Source: Mesorhizobium sp.
Lineage (GTDB): Bacteria > Pseudomonadota > Alphaproteobacteria > Rhizobiales > Rhizobiaceae
Direction of reading: 5' to 3'
NCBI RefSeq assembly: GCF_016793485.1
Contig: NZ_JAEULZ010000018.1
Coordinates: 124,001-188,000 of the forward strand
DNA length: 64,000 nucleotides
Below, one piece after another: positions 52,146-59,312 of the stretch. The stretch's first letter is position 1. Each line of letters opens with the position of its first letter. The notes under the pieces are model-generated. The model worked only from the letters and a program-made list of their open reading frames with translations, was not told where the DNA came from and ran no database searches. A program made the position numbers and the translations under genes.

Positions 52146-52531
52146 CCCGCGTATTCCCGCCAGTTCATACGGGCTGGGTAGAAGAGCCAAGTGCGATCGG
52201 CCAAACCTACCAGGCCATCTCGCGAAGGATGCGGATCATGCAGCACACCACCACCTTGACCGACAACAGCATGCCGGCCGCTTCTTGGGCTCGCACCCGA
52301 AAGCATTACCGGAAAGTTGAAGGCGAAATGCCCTTCGAGATGGATGAGTTCGATGCCACGATTGTCGCACCAATCGTCGAGAGCGCCCGCCCAATAGGCG
52401 TCATTCGCGGCAACGAAGTGCGGGACATCGGCAAGAGCCAGATCGAGGATCGACGCCACACAGGCGCGAACGCAATCGCCCGGTATCCCTTCAGCATTGC
52501 CGGCGAGATATTGCTGATCTACCGGCGTCAC
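52142..52531 (-). CDS. C39-like cysteine peptidase-fold protein
   Basis: The 129-residue protein has IPGDCVRACVASIL with a likely active Cys at residue 20, RHAVVGQGGGVLHDPHPSRD with His 87 and Asp 99: the Cys-His-Asp order of papain/C39-like proteins. Similar small proteins are common in phages and bacteria; a peptidase function has not been shown for them to my knowledge. It lies between packaging and head genes. Confidence 0.65.
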   Translation of the reverse strand: MTPVDQQYLAGNAEGIPGDCVRACVASILDLALADVPHFVAANDAYWAGALDDWCDNRGIELIHLEGHFAFNFPVMLSGASPRSGRHAVVGQGGGVLHDPHPSRDGLVGLADRTWLFYPARMNWREYAG

Positions 52532-52759
52532 CTAGTTTTCGTCTCCGAAGACAATGTCGCGCTTCGCCTTTTCCATCAGGATCAGCGTCTCGCCAGCATT
52601 GCTGTTGCCCGCCACATACATCGTGCCATCAGGCAGTTCGCCAATTATCGCCAATCGCGAGAACTGGTTGCCTTTGGCTTCCTCCAGTATCTGGTCAGGG
52701 TCGAAGCGATAGTTTGAGCCGACCAGCGTGGGTTCGAATCTGACGACGCGTGCACTCAC
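52532..52759 (-). CDS. Small phage protein
   Basis: The 75-residue acidic protein starts MSARVVRFEPTLVGSNYRFD and has a beta-rich LPDGTMYVAGNSNAGETLIL. This pattern occurs in small phage proteins next to terminase genes. Its start overlaps the previous gene's stop by four bases. Unknown role. Confidence 0.6.
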   Translation of the reverse strand: MSARVVRFEPTLVGSNYRFDPDQILEEAKGNQFSRLAIIGELPDGTMYVAGNSNAGETLILMEKAKRDIVFGDEN

Positions 52760-52938
52760 CGGAATTCCCCCAGCGGATCGGACACCGTGACCGGCGCAGG
52801 CTTCCCCGTATCCATCGGCTCGATCTCATCCAGATCGGCAAAGGGCTTCTTCGACTGCCCGACGATCTCCCCGGATGCGACGTGGATTTTCACGTACGCT
52901 TCCAGATCCTCGTCATAGCTCTGGACGAACGCGGTCAC
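52756..52938 (-). CDS. Small phage protein
   Basis: The 60-residue acidic protein (SYDEDLEAYVKIHVASGEIV) ends DPLGEFR, the same end motif (DPLxGFR-like) as the nuclease half of the terminase just upstream (DPLAGFR). This suggests local duplication of the 3' end. It overlaps both neighbours by four bases. Unknown role. Confidence 0.55.
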   Translation of the reverse strand: MTAFVQSYDEDLEAYVKIHVASGEIVGQSKKPFADLDEIEPMDTGKPAPVTVSDPLGEFR

Positions 52939-53690
52939 CGGAAACCCGCCAGCGGATCAGACTGCACCGTGGCGGCTTTCACCGCCTTGAACGATGCAGG
53001 ATCAACCACTGCCTCACGCAACATCATCATGGCGTAACGCGTCGCTGACATCAGATCGTCCCGCAGCTTCACGATGGCCCCATCCTTACGGTGATAGAGC
53101 CGGAATTCTTCGAACCATTCGTTCAGGTGCTCGAAGACCTTGAACCGGCCCGTCTGCATGCGGTCCAGCATCTCCATGATGCCGGCCTCGACCGAGACAG
53201 AGCCGTCCGGGAATTGCGCATGCGTCGGCAGCATGTTCAGCCCGGCTTCCGTGTACTGCTTGGCCAAGGCGATGCCCGCGCCTTCCAGTGTTTCGCGCCG
53301 GCCGTCTCGTGGCCATGACCACGGCAGCCAATGACCCCATGGCCGAAGTGCGACCGCCTGCATCGCTGGCGTCTGTTGCGATGCCCGATGCGCCTTCGTC
53401 ACGTAGACGATGTCCGCTTCGGTATCCCACGCAAGCTCGACGCCGGCCGAGGGATGGTCCCAACCGAAGTCGAGACCGCCGATGCGCGGCCAGAACTTCG
53501 GAATCCTGATCGGTGCAATGGTGATGTCCGTTTCAGGCACCGGGAAGATACGCCCCGAGCCGAGAACCGGCACACCGCGAGCCCGAGCTTCACGCTCATG
53601 AGCCGGATATGCCTCAATGATCGCTGCCCGCTGCTCTGGCGTGTAGTGCTCAGCGTCGTCGATCGTCATGAAGGTGACGTGTCGCGTCAT
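52935..53690 (-). CDS. Terminase large subunit, nuclease half (split gene)
   Basis: The 251-residue protein carries the C-terminal nuclease domain of TerL: IGGLDFGWDHPSAGVELAW with the first catalytic Asp, and later acidic residues. The N-terminal MTIDDAEHYTPEQRAAIIEA is the segment that in intact terminases continues from the ATPase domain. ATG 53690 overlaps the ATPase ORF stop by four bases (ATGA), and the two are in different frames (-1). The halves may work as two chains, may need frameshifting, or the gene may be mutated. Confidence 0.85.
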   Translation of the reverse strand: MTRHVTFMTIDDAEHYTPEQRAAIIEAYPAHEREARARGVPVLGSGRIFPVPETDITIAPIRIPKFWPRIGGLDFGWDHPSAGVELAWDTEADIVYVTKAHRASQQTPAMQAVALRPWGHWLPWSWPRDGRRETLEGAGIALAKQYTEAGLNMLPTHAQFPDGSVSVEAGIMEMLDRMQTGRFKVFEHLNEWFEEFRLYHRKDGAIVKLRDDLMSATRYAMMMLREAVVDPASFKAVKAATVQSDPLAGFR

Positions 53691-54406
53691 CGCTTGGCCT
53701 TCACCATCGCCTCGACCTGCTCAGGCGTCAGGAACATCAGCACGACTTCCGACATGCCGAGCAGAGGCGTGAACGTGATCATCGTGATACCGCCCGTCGC
53801 GTTGGTGCGCGTCAGCCCCTCGCTATAGATGTCCTGCGGCGGCTCTTCGTCGAACCAGACGCCATCGAGCGTCGGACCCTGCCACTTCTCACGTCCCATC
53901 TCGTAGGACTTGAAGCCGAGGACGCTTTGCCCCGCCTGAATATCGCCGCCGCCGCCATGGCGAACCACGATGCTATCCAAGGCGTTCGGAATGCCGCGAC
54001 TGGGGAACGTGTCGACGATCGCGTCGCCGGGGATCATCCCGGTTCCCCATTCCGACTTCTTGGCCGGATCACCGACCAGCATCTTTTGCACGGTGTCGCG
54101 GGTTGAGCCCCCAGTCAGGCCCGCCGCCCACATGGCGACCGGCTTGCGGAATACCTTGCCGTCCCACCAGTTCGGATAGCGACCGCTGAGGTGCATCGCC
54201 CATTCAGCGCCGCCGGCCAGCGTCTTCCCAAGCTGGTTGCCGGCCATGAACAGGCGTTCGCGATGTTCGGCGCCGGCAATGTGGAATGTGCGCTGCTTGG
54301 CGTAAGGCTGATAGTTCGCCAGCCTGTTACGGCTCTTCCGCCTTTCCTGTTCCTCCAGCAGCAGGAGCAGTTCCCGCCTTTCCGAGGAGTTCAGCGATTC
54401 GAGCAT
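53687..54406 (-). CDS. Terminase large subunit, ATPase half (split gene)
   Basis: The 239-residue protein has the packaging motor ATPase motifs: Walker A FMAGNQLGKT (about 53-62), Walker B LDGVWFDEEPPQ and the coupling motif ITFTPLLG. It ends EQVEAMVKAKR at the four-base overlap with the nuclease ORF. ATG 54406 is preferred; an in-frame TTG at 54445 would overlap more of the small-subunit gene. Together with the next ORF it makes a terminase of about 490 residues, the usual size. Confidence 0.87.
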   Translation of the reverse strand: MLESLNSSERRELLLLLEEQERRKSRNRLANYQPYAKQRTFHIAGAEHRERLFMAGNQLGKTLAGGAEWAMHLSGRYPNWWDGKVFRKPVAMWAAGLTGGSTRDTVQKMLVGDPAKKSEWGTGMIPGDAIVDTFPSRGIPNALDSIVVRHGGGGDIQAGQSVLGFKSYEMGREKWQGPTLDGVWFDEEPPQDIYSEGLTRTNATGGITMITFTPLLGMSEVVLMFLTPEQVEAMVKAKR

Positions 54407-54860
54407 CAATGGCCTCGTCAGACGTGGTCTGGAGCGAGCCGGCAACGTTCAGGTCCAGCGTGCGGCCGTATTTCTTCGGCTTCAGCTTCTCAGCGATCCA
54501 TTGCCGCGTGCTGACCCGCAGAGCAGACCGCCGCAGCGCTTCGCCGTTCTCTGCGTAGCCGATCACCTCGCCGTCCGAGTTCTTCCGCTCCATCCAGTCG
54601 TTGGAGCCGTCGTCGGCGATATCCGTCATCTCATCGACCAGCACATCGGCCTGCGCTTCGCGCGCATACGCGTACTTGGTCCGGAATGATTCGCGAGCCG
54701 GATCAGCGAGCCACGCAAACACCGTGGACTTGCCCGGCATATCTTCCTGTTCGCAGATAGACCTCAGCGAGCGCCCGGAAGCGATCTCGTCACAGATGTA
54801 TGACGCTACCTCTTCCGAGAACTCGCTTGGCCGCCCCGCCTTACTGCTGGCTTCCGCCAT
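54327..54860 (-). CDS. Terminase small subunit (Sf6-like)
   Basis: The 177-residue protein should bind the phage pac/cos site. It has GRPSEFSEEVASYICDEIAS, SICEQEDMPGKSTVFAWLAD (HTH) and QADVLVDEMTDIADDGSND, the Sf6-type small terminase pattern. The start is ATG 54860, which overlaps the preceding gene; a long upstream extension in frame has no support. It overlaps the large-subunit ATPase gene by 80 bases. Confidence 0.87.
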   Translation of the reverse strand: MAEASSKAGRPSEFSEEVASYICDEIASGRSLRSICEQEDMPGKSTVFAWLADPARESFRTKYAYAREAQADVLVDEMTDIADDGSNDWMERKNSDGEVIGYAENGEALRRSALRVSTRQWIAEKLKPKKYGRTLDLNVAGSLQTTSDEAIDARIAELLGKAGTAPAAGGTGKAEEP

Positions 54861-55185
54861 CTTCGCCTTCCGTCTTGTCGGTCTCAGGCTCGACAGGCGT
54901 ATCCTTGCCCTTCTTGCCGCGACCAGTCTTGCCGGTCTTTGCCGCTTCAGCCTTGGCTGCCGACTTCTCGCGGACCTTCGCCACCGGATCATCACCGGGG
55001 AAGCCCCACTCGCCGGCCTTCTCGATACCGCCGCCGCGCACCATGCCAATCTTCACGCCCTTGTCGATGCGCTCGACCTTGGCATTGCCTTTGCGCACGT
55101 CGGGTGCGCCGCCTTCCATCTGTGCGATTGCACTGATGACTTCCTGACCTTCGTCGTTGGTGACGATCGTCGCCCAGCGTTCCAT
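54841..55185 (-). CDS. Phage hypothetical protein before the terminase
   Basis: The 114-residue protein starts MERWATIVTNDEGQEVISAI and has a strongly charged C-terminal third (KAEAAKTGKTGRGKKGKDTP). First gene of the late operon. ATG 55185 follows a CCTGAAAGGAAA-type ribosome site. Unknown role, possibly DNA-binding. Confidence 0.6.
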   Translation of the reverse strand: MERWATIVTNDEGQEVISAIAQMEGGAPDVRKGNAKVERIDKGVKIGMVRGGGIEKAGEWGFPGDDPVAKVREKSAAKAEAAKTGKTGRGKKGKDTPVEPETDKTEGEDGGSQQ

Positions 55186-55353
55186 GTGTTTTCCTTTCAG
55201 GGGTTGCGGGGGGATTTTCCGGCGCCGACGCTTTCCCGGTGTGTTATGCGCGCCCTCGCGAGCGCCCGTCCCCCACCAGGTTCCTCTTCAGAAACGAGCG
55301 AACAGCTTTCTCCGCATAGCCGGCATAAGCGGCGGATTCTCGGGGACGGCGAA

Positions 55354-55430
55354 TGGTTGCAGGGATCGGATTTGAACCGATGTCCTCTCGGTTATGAGCC
55401 GAGCGCGCGACCGGGCTGCGCTACCCTGCG
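55354..55430 (-). tRNA. tRNA with CAT anticodon, initiator-like
   Basis: The 77-base gene folds as tRNA: acceptor CGCAGGG/CCCTGCA, D arm, anticodon arm CTCGG-CTCATAA-CCGAG with anticodon CAT, T arm with GGTTCAAATCC, and encoded CCA. The first pair is C1 x A72, the mismatch that marks bacterial initiator tRNA. The anticodon stem has two of the three G-C pairs of initiator tRNAs (G30-C40, G31-C39; the third is C29-G41). It lies in the leader of the late operon, so it is phage-borne. Confidence 0.88.
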
Positions 55431-55872
55431 AAACGTTCCCCACCGCGACATGTGCAGTCAGGGGAACGCGCCGTTTCGAACCGACGACTTCCGGGAAAGG
55501 GAGCTACCCGCGCCCGGCACGCTGGCCCCGAGAAAGCCCGGAGCCGACCTGTTGCGAGGCAGGGCGACGAACTCCTGCATCTCTTCGCGCCATCGGCGCT
55601 ACTGGCCACCTTCCATCAAGAGCGGTGGCGCGACGGAAGTCCGTTCCGTCCTCTCGCGTCTCTGAATTTTCGGAAATGCTTCGCAACGCGCCCAGGATCA
55701 GCGCATTGCGCCTTCGTTCCTGAGCCGGGACCGTCCCGCTGGCAGCGCCCGAAGGCCCCCAAACAGTCGAACGGTTCATCCGCAGCGCTTATGTAGATTA
55801 TTTGCACGATTTCCGCAAGGATCGGGTTTCACGTGCAACAATTCACGAAACGAGAGCAGAACAAACGCCAGA
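55431..55872 (-). other. Late-operon leader and regulatory region
   Basis: The 440 bases between the NusG-like gene and the tRNA hold no recognised gene. They contain a promoter-like pair (separate entry), a hairpin GACGGAA-GTCCG-TTCCGTC at 55632-55650 without T-run, and GC-rich stretches. This is the expected place for the late promoter, a nearby terminator and the antiterminator's target site. A tRNA-like stretch at about 55470-55540 was examined and not accepted. Confidence 0.45.
55790..55818 (-). promoter_or_regulatory. Candidate late promoter, with inverted repeat
   Basis: On the minus strand TTGCGG (55818-55813) and TACATA (55795-55790) are separated by 17 bases, a good sigma70-type pair. 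It starts about 55 bases after the NusG-like stop. An inverted repeat TTGCACG...CGTGCAA (55802-55838, seven-base arms) flanks the -35, so a regulator may bind. Not tested. Confidence 0.45.
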
Positions 55873-56529
55873 TTACGCCGCTTTTGGCTTGCTGCGCTTC
55901 TCCGTTTCCTTGAGCTGGTCGGCTTCAAACTCGACAGGCGTCATCCGCCCGAAGATATCGACGAGGGCCACCACGCGATCGTCATGGCTGAGATGATCGA
56001 TTTCGGCGAGGAACGTTTCGAACGGCCCGTCTTCGACCCGGAAGATGCGACCCTTCGCAAAGCGGCTTTCCATCTTGCTCCGGTTCGTCTCGCCCCGAGC
56101 CCGCTTGCCGGCCGCCGTCGTATCGTACACGGAATTGAACTCTTCCTGCATGATGATCTCGATGACCCGAGCAGGAACACGCAGCGGCCCGTCATGACCC
56201 TTGAGCGGCCCGAGCACGCCGTTGATGCCAGTCTTCCCGTCCTTGCTCTGCACGACCTCCCGCCAGTCATCCCGCGCCAGTTGCTCGCTGCCATCCTTCC
56301 GAGGATGGACGATGAACACGTAGCCAGGCAGCAGCGGCACGTTGCGCTCGACCCAGACGCGCATCCGACGGTTCTGATTATCGTAACGACGACGCGGCAG
56401 GTATGTGTCGTACCCTTTGCCGGCGAGTTCTTCAAAGATGGAGTCTTCCATGCCGGCCCGAACGCGCAGGATGAACCAGCGTCGATCGTCGACCGTCATG
56501 TTCATGCAGGAAGGCACTGAGATTTTCAC
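55873..56529 (-). CDS. NusG paralog (phage transcription elongation/antitermination factor)
   Basis: The 218-residue protein has an N-terminal NGN domain (about residues 15-100): RRWFILRVRAGMEDSIFEEL, then YDTYLPRRRYDNQNRRMRVW and LLPGYVFIVHP. A C-terminal KOW domain follows (about 157-205): FAKGRIFRVEDGPFETFLAE and RVVALVDIFGRMTPVEFE. This is a specialised NusG paralog, like RfaH. GTG 56529 overlaps the upstream gene by GTGA. Being the last early gene, just before the candidate late promoter, it likely allows RNA polymerase to read through into late genes (inference). Confidence 0.88.
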   Translation of the reverse strand: MKISVPSCMNMTVDDRRWFILRVRAGMEDSIFEELAGKGYDTYLPRRRYDNQNRRMRVWVERNVPLLPGYVFIVHPRKDGSEQLARDDWREVVQSKDGKTGINGVLGPLKGHDGPLRVPARVIEIIMQEEFNSVYDTTAAGKRARGETNRSKMESRFAKGRIFRVEDGPFETFLAEIDHLSHDDRVVALVDIFGRMTPVEFEADQLKETEKRSKPKAA

Positions 56530-56759
56530 TGCTTGGTCCCTTTGTGCGCGTGAGCCATTTTGATGAAAGAGGCGGCATCGCCCTTGATCGCGTCCAGCCC
56601 GGCGAGCATCGTCTTTTCGTCGCCGCCGAGCTTAATCAGGAACACGCCGATCGCGGTTGACAGTGCAGCGCCGCAGACCTCGATGTCCTTGCCGAGCATG
56701 CTGATTTCCATCTTGCGCGACAGAGCGCGGATCGACTGGTGTTTCTGTTCAGGTGTCAC
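56526..56759 (-). CDS. Small phage protein
   Basis: The 77-residue helical protein has TPEQKHQSIRALSRKMEISM and MLAGLDAIKGDAASFIKMAH. It is coupled to the NusG-like gene by a four-base overlap. Unknown role. Confidence 0.55.
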   Translation of the reverse strand: MTPEQKHQSIRALSRKMEISMLGKDIEVCGAALSTAIGVFLIKLGGDEKTMLAGLDAIKGDAASFIKMAHAHKGTKQ

Positions 56760-56790
56760 GTTCTGATGCTCCTGTTCTTATACCGTTCCA

Positions 56791-57669
56791 TCAAGCGGCC
56801 CTCCGTTTCTTCCGCGTCTTCCGGAACCATTGCACCGCAATTGACCGCCAGATCGGCACCTTGTGCGTAGCACTGAAGACCTTCGCCTCCTGCTCCACGG
56901 ACTTGCCCAGGATGACGATGGCCTGCGACAGGTCGATCGCCTCGAACTCGTTGCAGTATTCCGGATCGGTCATCAGAAGTTCAGCGGCCTTGATGTGGTT
57001 GGCCTCGATCGGCGACAGAGCTGCGTTGGCTAGGACGTCCAGGATCACGCGGGCCTTCATCGCACCGCGCTTGTCGACCAATGCGCGCAACTGGCTTATG
57101 GCGACCGTCTCGCAAGGCTTGAAATCCGCGCGGCTCGGAGGCATCCGCAAGATCGTGATGCCGGCGCGGCCACACACCTGCTCGATGGTCAATGCATCCT
57201 CGTCGCCGGCCACGACTGCTGCGCGATGGATTTGAAGCGCAGTCACGCCCAAGCGCTCCGTGTTCTGCCCGACGAACGCTGCCGCTTGGACGGCGGTGTC
57301 AGCAGCCTCGACGATCATCACCGGGATCATGTCAATGTCCGGATGGCTGGCGCATGCGATGGCCGTGTGTTGCCCGTCGATAACCTTCAGGACAGACTTA
57401 CCGTTGTAATCCGCGTAGGCGCAGATCGGCGGCTTGTATTTCGTCCAGTCAAAAGCCTCGATGATCTTCCGGATCTGACGAAGGCCGCGTTCGCCGATTC
57501 CTCGCTGGTAGGCCGGGTCGACGAACAGCGTCTTGGGATCGACACGCTCGCAGATCGGCTCACCGTTTTCAGGCGCCGCCGTGTCCAGACCTTCGATGTT
57601 GATAGGCTCTATAGGCCGCAGATCGAGCACCGGGACTTCGCCGGGATCGGGATAAGCTTCATCCGACAT
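56791..57669 (-). CDS. ParB/Srx-like domain phage protein
   Basis: The 292-residue protein begins with an acidic segment and has ICERVDPKTLFVDPAYQRGI, PPICAYADYNGKSVLKVIDG then QHTAIACASHPDIDMIPVMI: the ParB/sulfiredoxin fold with the G-Q-H motif, as in DUF6551-type proteins. The rest is helical, possibly DNA-binding. It may bind DNA or hydrolyse CTP/ATP. Its start overlaps the end of the DUF3102-like gene by 11 bases. Confidence 0.78.
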   Translation of the reverse strand: MSDEAYPDPGEVPVLDLRPIEPINIEGLDTAAPENGEPICERVDPKTLFVDPAYQRGIGERGLRQIRKIIEAFDWTKYKPPICAYADYNGKSVLKVIDGQHTAIACASHPDIDMIPVMIVEAADTAVQAAAFVGQNTERLGVTALQIHRAAVVAGDEDALTIEQVCGRAGITILRMPPSRADFKPCETVAISQLRALVDKRGAMKARVILDVLANAALSPIEANHIKAAELLMTDPEYCNEFEAIDLSQAIVILGKSVEQEAKVFSATHKVPIWRSIAVQWFRKTRKKRRAA

Positions 57670-58540
57670 ATTCTGCCCTCAAATTCTGATCCGCCATCAA
57701 GTCAATTTTCGCGGCCAGTTTGCCGACGCGGTTTCCGTCGTTCGAGATACGGGCCAGCGTCTGCATCATCCGAGGATCGTGGGGCCACCTATCCATTTGA
57801 GAGAGGCACAGAACTTGAGCGCGCCGCGCGCGTAAGTAGTTTTCGCGCGAGAAGTCTCTGTCACAGGCTTCAAGCGTTTCCACCATGTGCTGGTAGCTAT
57901 GCGGCAGCGGCGCTTTGCCATCGGCGGGAGCCGAGATTAGACCGTTCAGGAATTCGCAGTCGTCGAGAAGCAAGTAGATCGGCGCGGACGATATGCTCCA
58001 CTCGGCAAGTGGAACGTCGAAGCCCTTCGCGATCGTTTCCAAGACTGCGTTCAAGAAACGGCCGTCGATGAACACGGGGTCAGATGCCAGTGGCTTCTGC
58101 GTCGTGAAGTAACAGCCATCCCGCCCTATCAGGGTCACATCGTAGTGCCCATCCACCTCCGAAGGTAGAACGCATGCGATGCTGTCTTGATGTTCGCGAT
58201 CCTCTCCGCGAACGATGAAGACCACCTCGTCAGCCGCCGGCATTTTCCATGCCGCGAGCCATTGCAAAGTCGCCTTGAACCCGCCGAGTTCGGTCACTGT
58301 GTCCGATGTCAGGCCCGAGCGAGCTATCTGCATCAGGCGGCGGGCCTGCCGATCGTGAACACCAGCCCGTACGAGGAACGGCATCCACTCGCCATGCTGG
58401 CACGCGTCCTTGGCCTGACAGAGCAGCCGGCCGGCATTGAGCATCTTTTCCGCTGCCGTACGTTCCGCAGCCGCGCCGGCTTCGTTTGCCTCCCTGACGC
58501 GTTCGGCCAGGTCAGCGAGAGAGTTTGAAAGGTCGGTCAT
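57659..58540 (-). CDS. DUF3102-like phage protein
   Basis: The 293-residue protein has an N-terminal helical region with AEKMLNAGRLLCQAKDACQH then GEWMPFLVRAGVHDRQARRL, the DUF3102 pattern (protein-size helix seen in plasmids and phages, often beside ParB). The C-terminal about 180 residues are a different domain, not recognised. ATG 58540 is used; an extension to 58615 lacks support. Role possibly in replication or partition. Confidence 0.7.
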   Translation of the reverse strand: MTDLSNSLADLAERVREANEAGAAAERTAAEKMLNAGRLLCQAKDACQHGEWMPFLVRAGVHDRQARRLMQIARSGLTSDTVTELGGFKATLQWLAAWKMPAADEVVFIVRGEDREHQDSIACVLPSEVDGHYDVTLIGRDGCYFTTQKPLASDPVFIDGRFLNAVLETIAKGFDVPLAEWSISSAPIYLLLDDCEFLNGLISAPADGKAPLPHSYQHMVETLEACDRDFSRENYLRARRAQVLCLSQMDRWPHDPRMMQTLARISNDGNRVGKLAAKIDLMADQNLRAEYVG

Positions 58541-58550
58541 CGCGCGTTCC

Positions 58551-58829
58551 TCAATTCTTGATGCCGGAGTTGATGCGGACGCTTTCGGGCAGTTCGTCCC
58601 AAAGCCGCTCAACATCCTCCATCCGCCCGGTCACTTGATTCAGAAAGATCGTGCTTTCGCTCTTGCCCTGCATCGAGCCGAGCCGCCGCAATTCACCGTC
58701 AGTCAAACGGACGAGATAGAGGCCGTATTCCTCGCCCTCCCTCACGACACTCAAGCCGTAACCGGCAGGGTCGAAGTTCTCGTTATCCGCGCCCTGCTTC
58801 GCGTTACAGTTGGCGTGCATCTTGTTCAT
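58551..58829 (-). CDS. Phage hypothetical protein
   Basis: The 92-residue protein has ENFDPAGYGLSVVREGEEYG and LYLVRLTDGELRRLGSMQGK, an acidic mixed protein. GGAG stands six bases before ATG 58829. It overlaps a possible 37-residue frame upstream. Unknown. Confidence 0.6.
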   Translation of the reverse strand: MNKMHANCNAKQGADNENFDPAGYGLSVVREGEEYGLYLVRLTDGELRRLGSMQGKSESTIFLNQVTGRMEDVERLWDELPESVRINSGIKN

Positions 58830-58841
58830 CATCTGCTCCAA

Positions 58842-59312
58842 TCCTCTGTTGGATAGGCTCGCCCTTTCCGGGCTCCCCCATCACGGTTGATCCTTTCTCC
58901 AGGCACACTTCGCCCATCAGGACGAAGCGTGACGCGATTCCGTGCCTTGCGGGGACGGTCTACGCGCACATCTGGATTACGTGACTGCCTCCGAAGAAGC
59001 CCGAGCCGGGGTTGCACTGTCGGCCCTACACGCGCCTCGCTGGCAGCGGCACCTCTCAAAGACCAATCCAGACGATCAGAGAGAGGCTGCACCTCATTTT
59101 CAGGGTGCGTCCTGTGTGGGTATTGGTGCTTCTGCGATCGGAGCCGGTCTCGTATCCCGGATTGTCTCCGCCCGGCGCGGCCGGGACTTGTTGCAGCTAT
59201 GTTGTCGCTGTTGCCGGCGCGACGAACGGCTTTACCAGACCGCTTCCGGAAGAGGCTCAGGCGACGACGCCACTGCCCACAAGACCCTTTGCACCATCGG
59301 GCCAGGTTGCTT
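58842..59312. other. Early-region gap with possible small ORF
   Basis: About 470 bases lack a well-supported gene. A 37-residue minus-strand frame (58804-58917, MGEVCLEKGSTVMGEPGKGE and then IQQRIGADDEQDARQL) overlaps the next gene start and is possible. A 190-codon minus-strand frame here is Arg/Ser-rich and lacks a ribosome site, so I do not accept it. The gap may hold an origin, regulatory RNA or a decayed gene. Confidence 0.4.

Noticed and set aside
55470-55545. Possible second tRNA on the minus strand (contains GGTTCGAA and GGTAGCTC-like pieces)
   Set aside because: T-stem and acceptor do not pair, and no acceptable anticodon arm could be drawn. At most a decayed tRNA.
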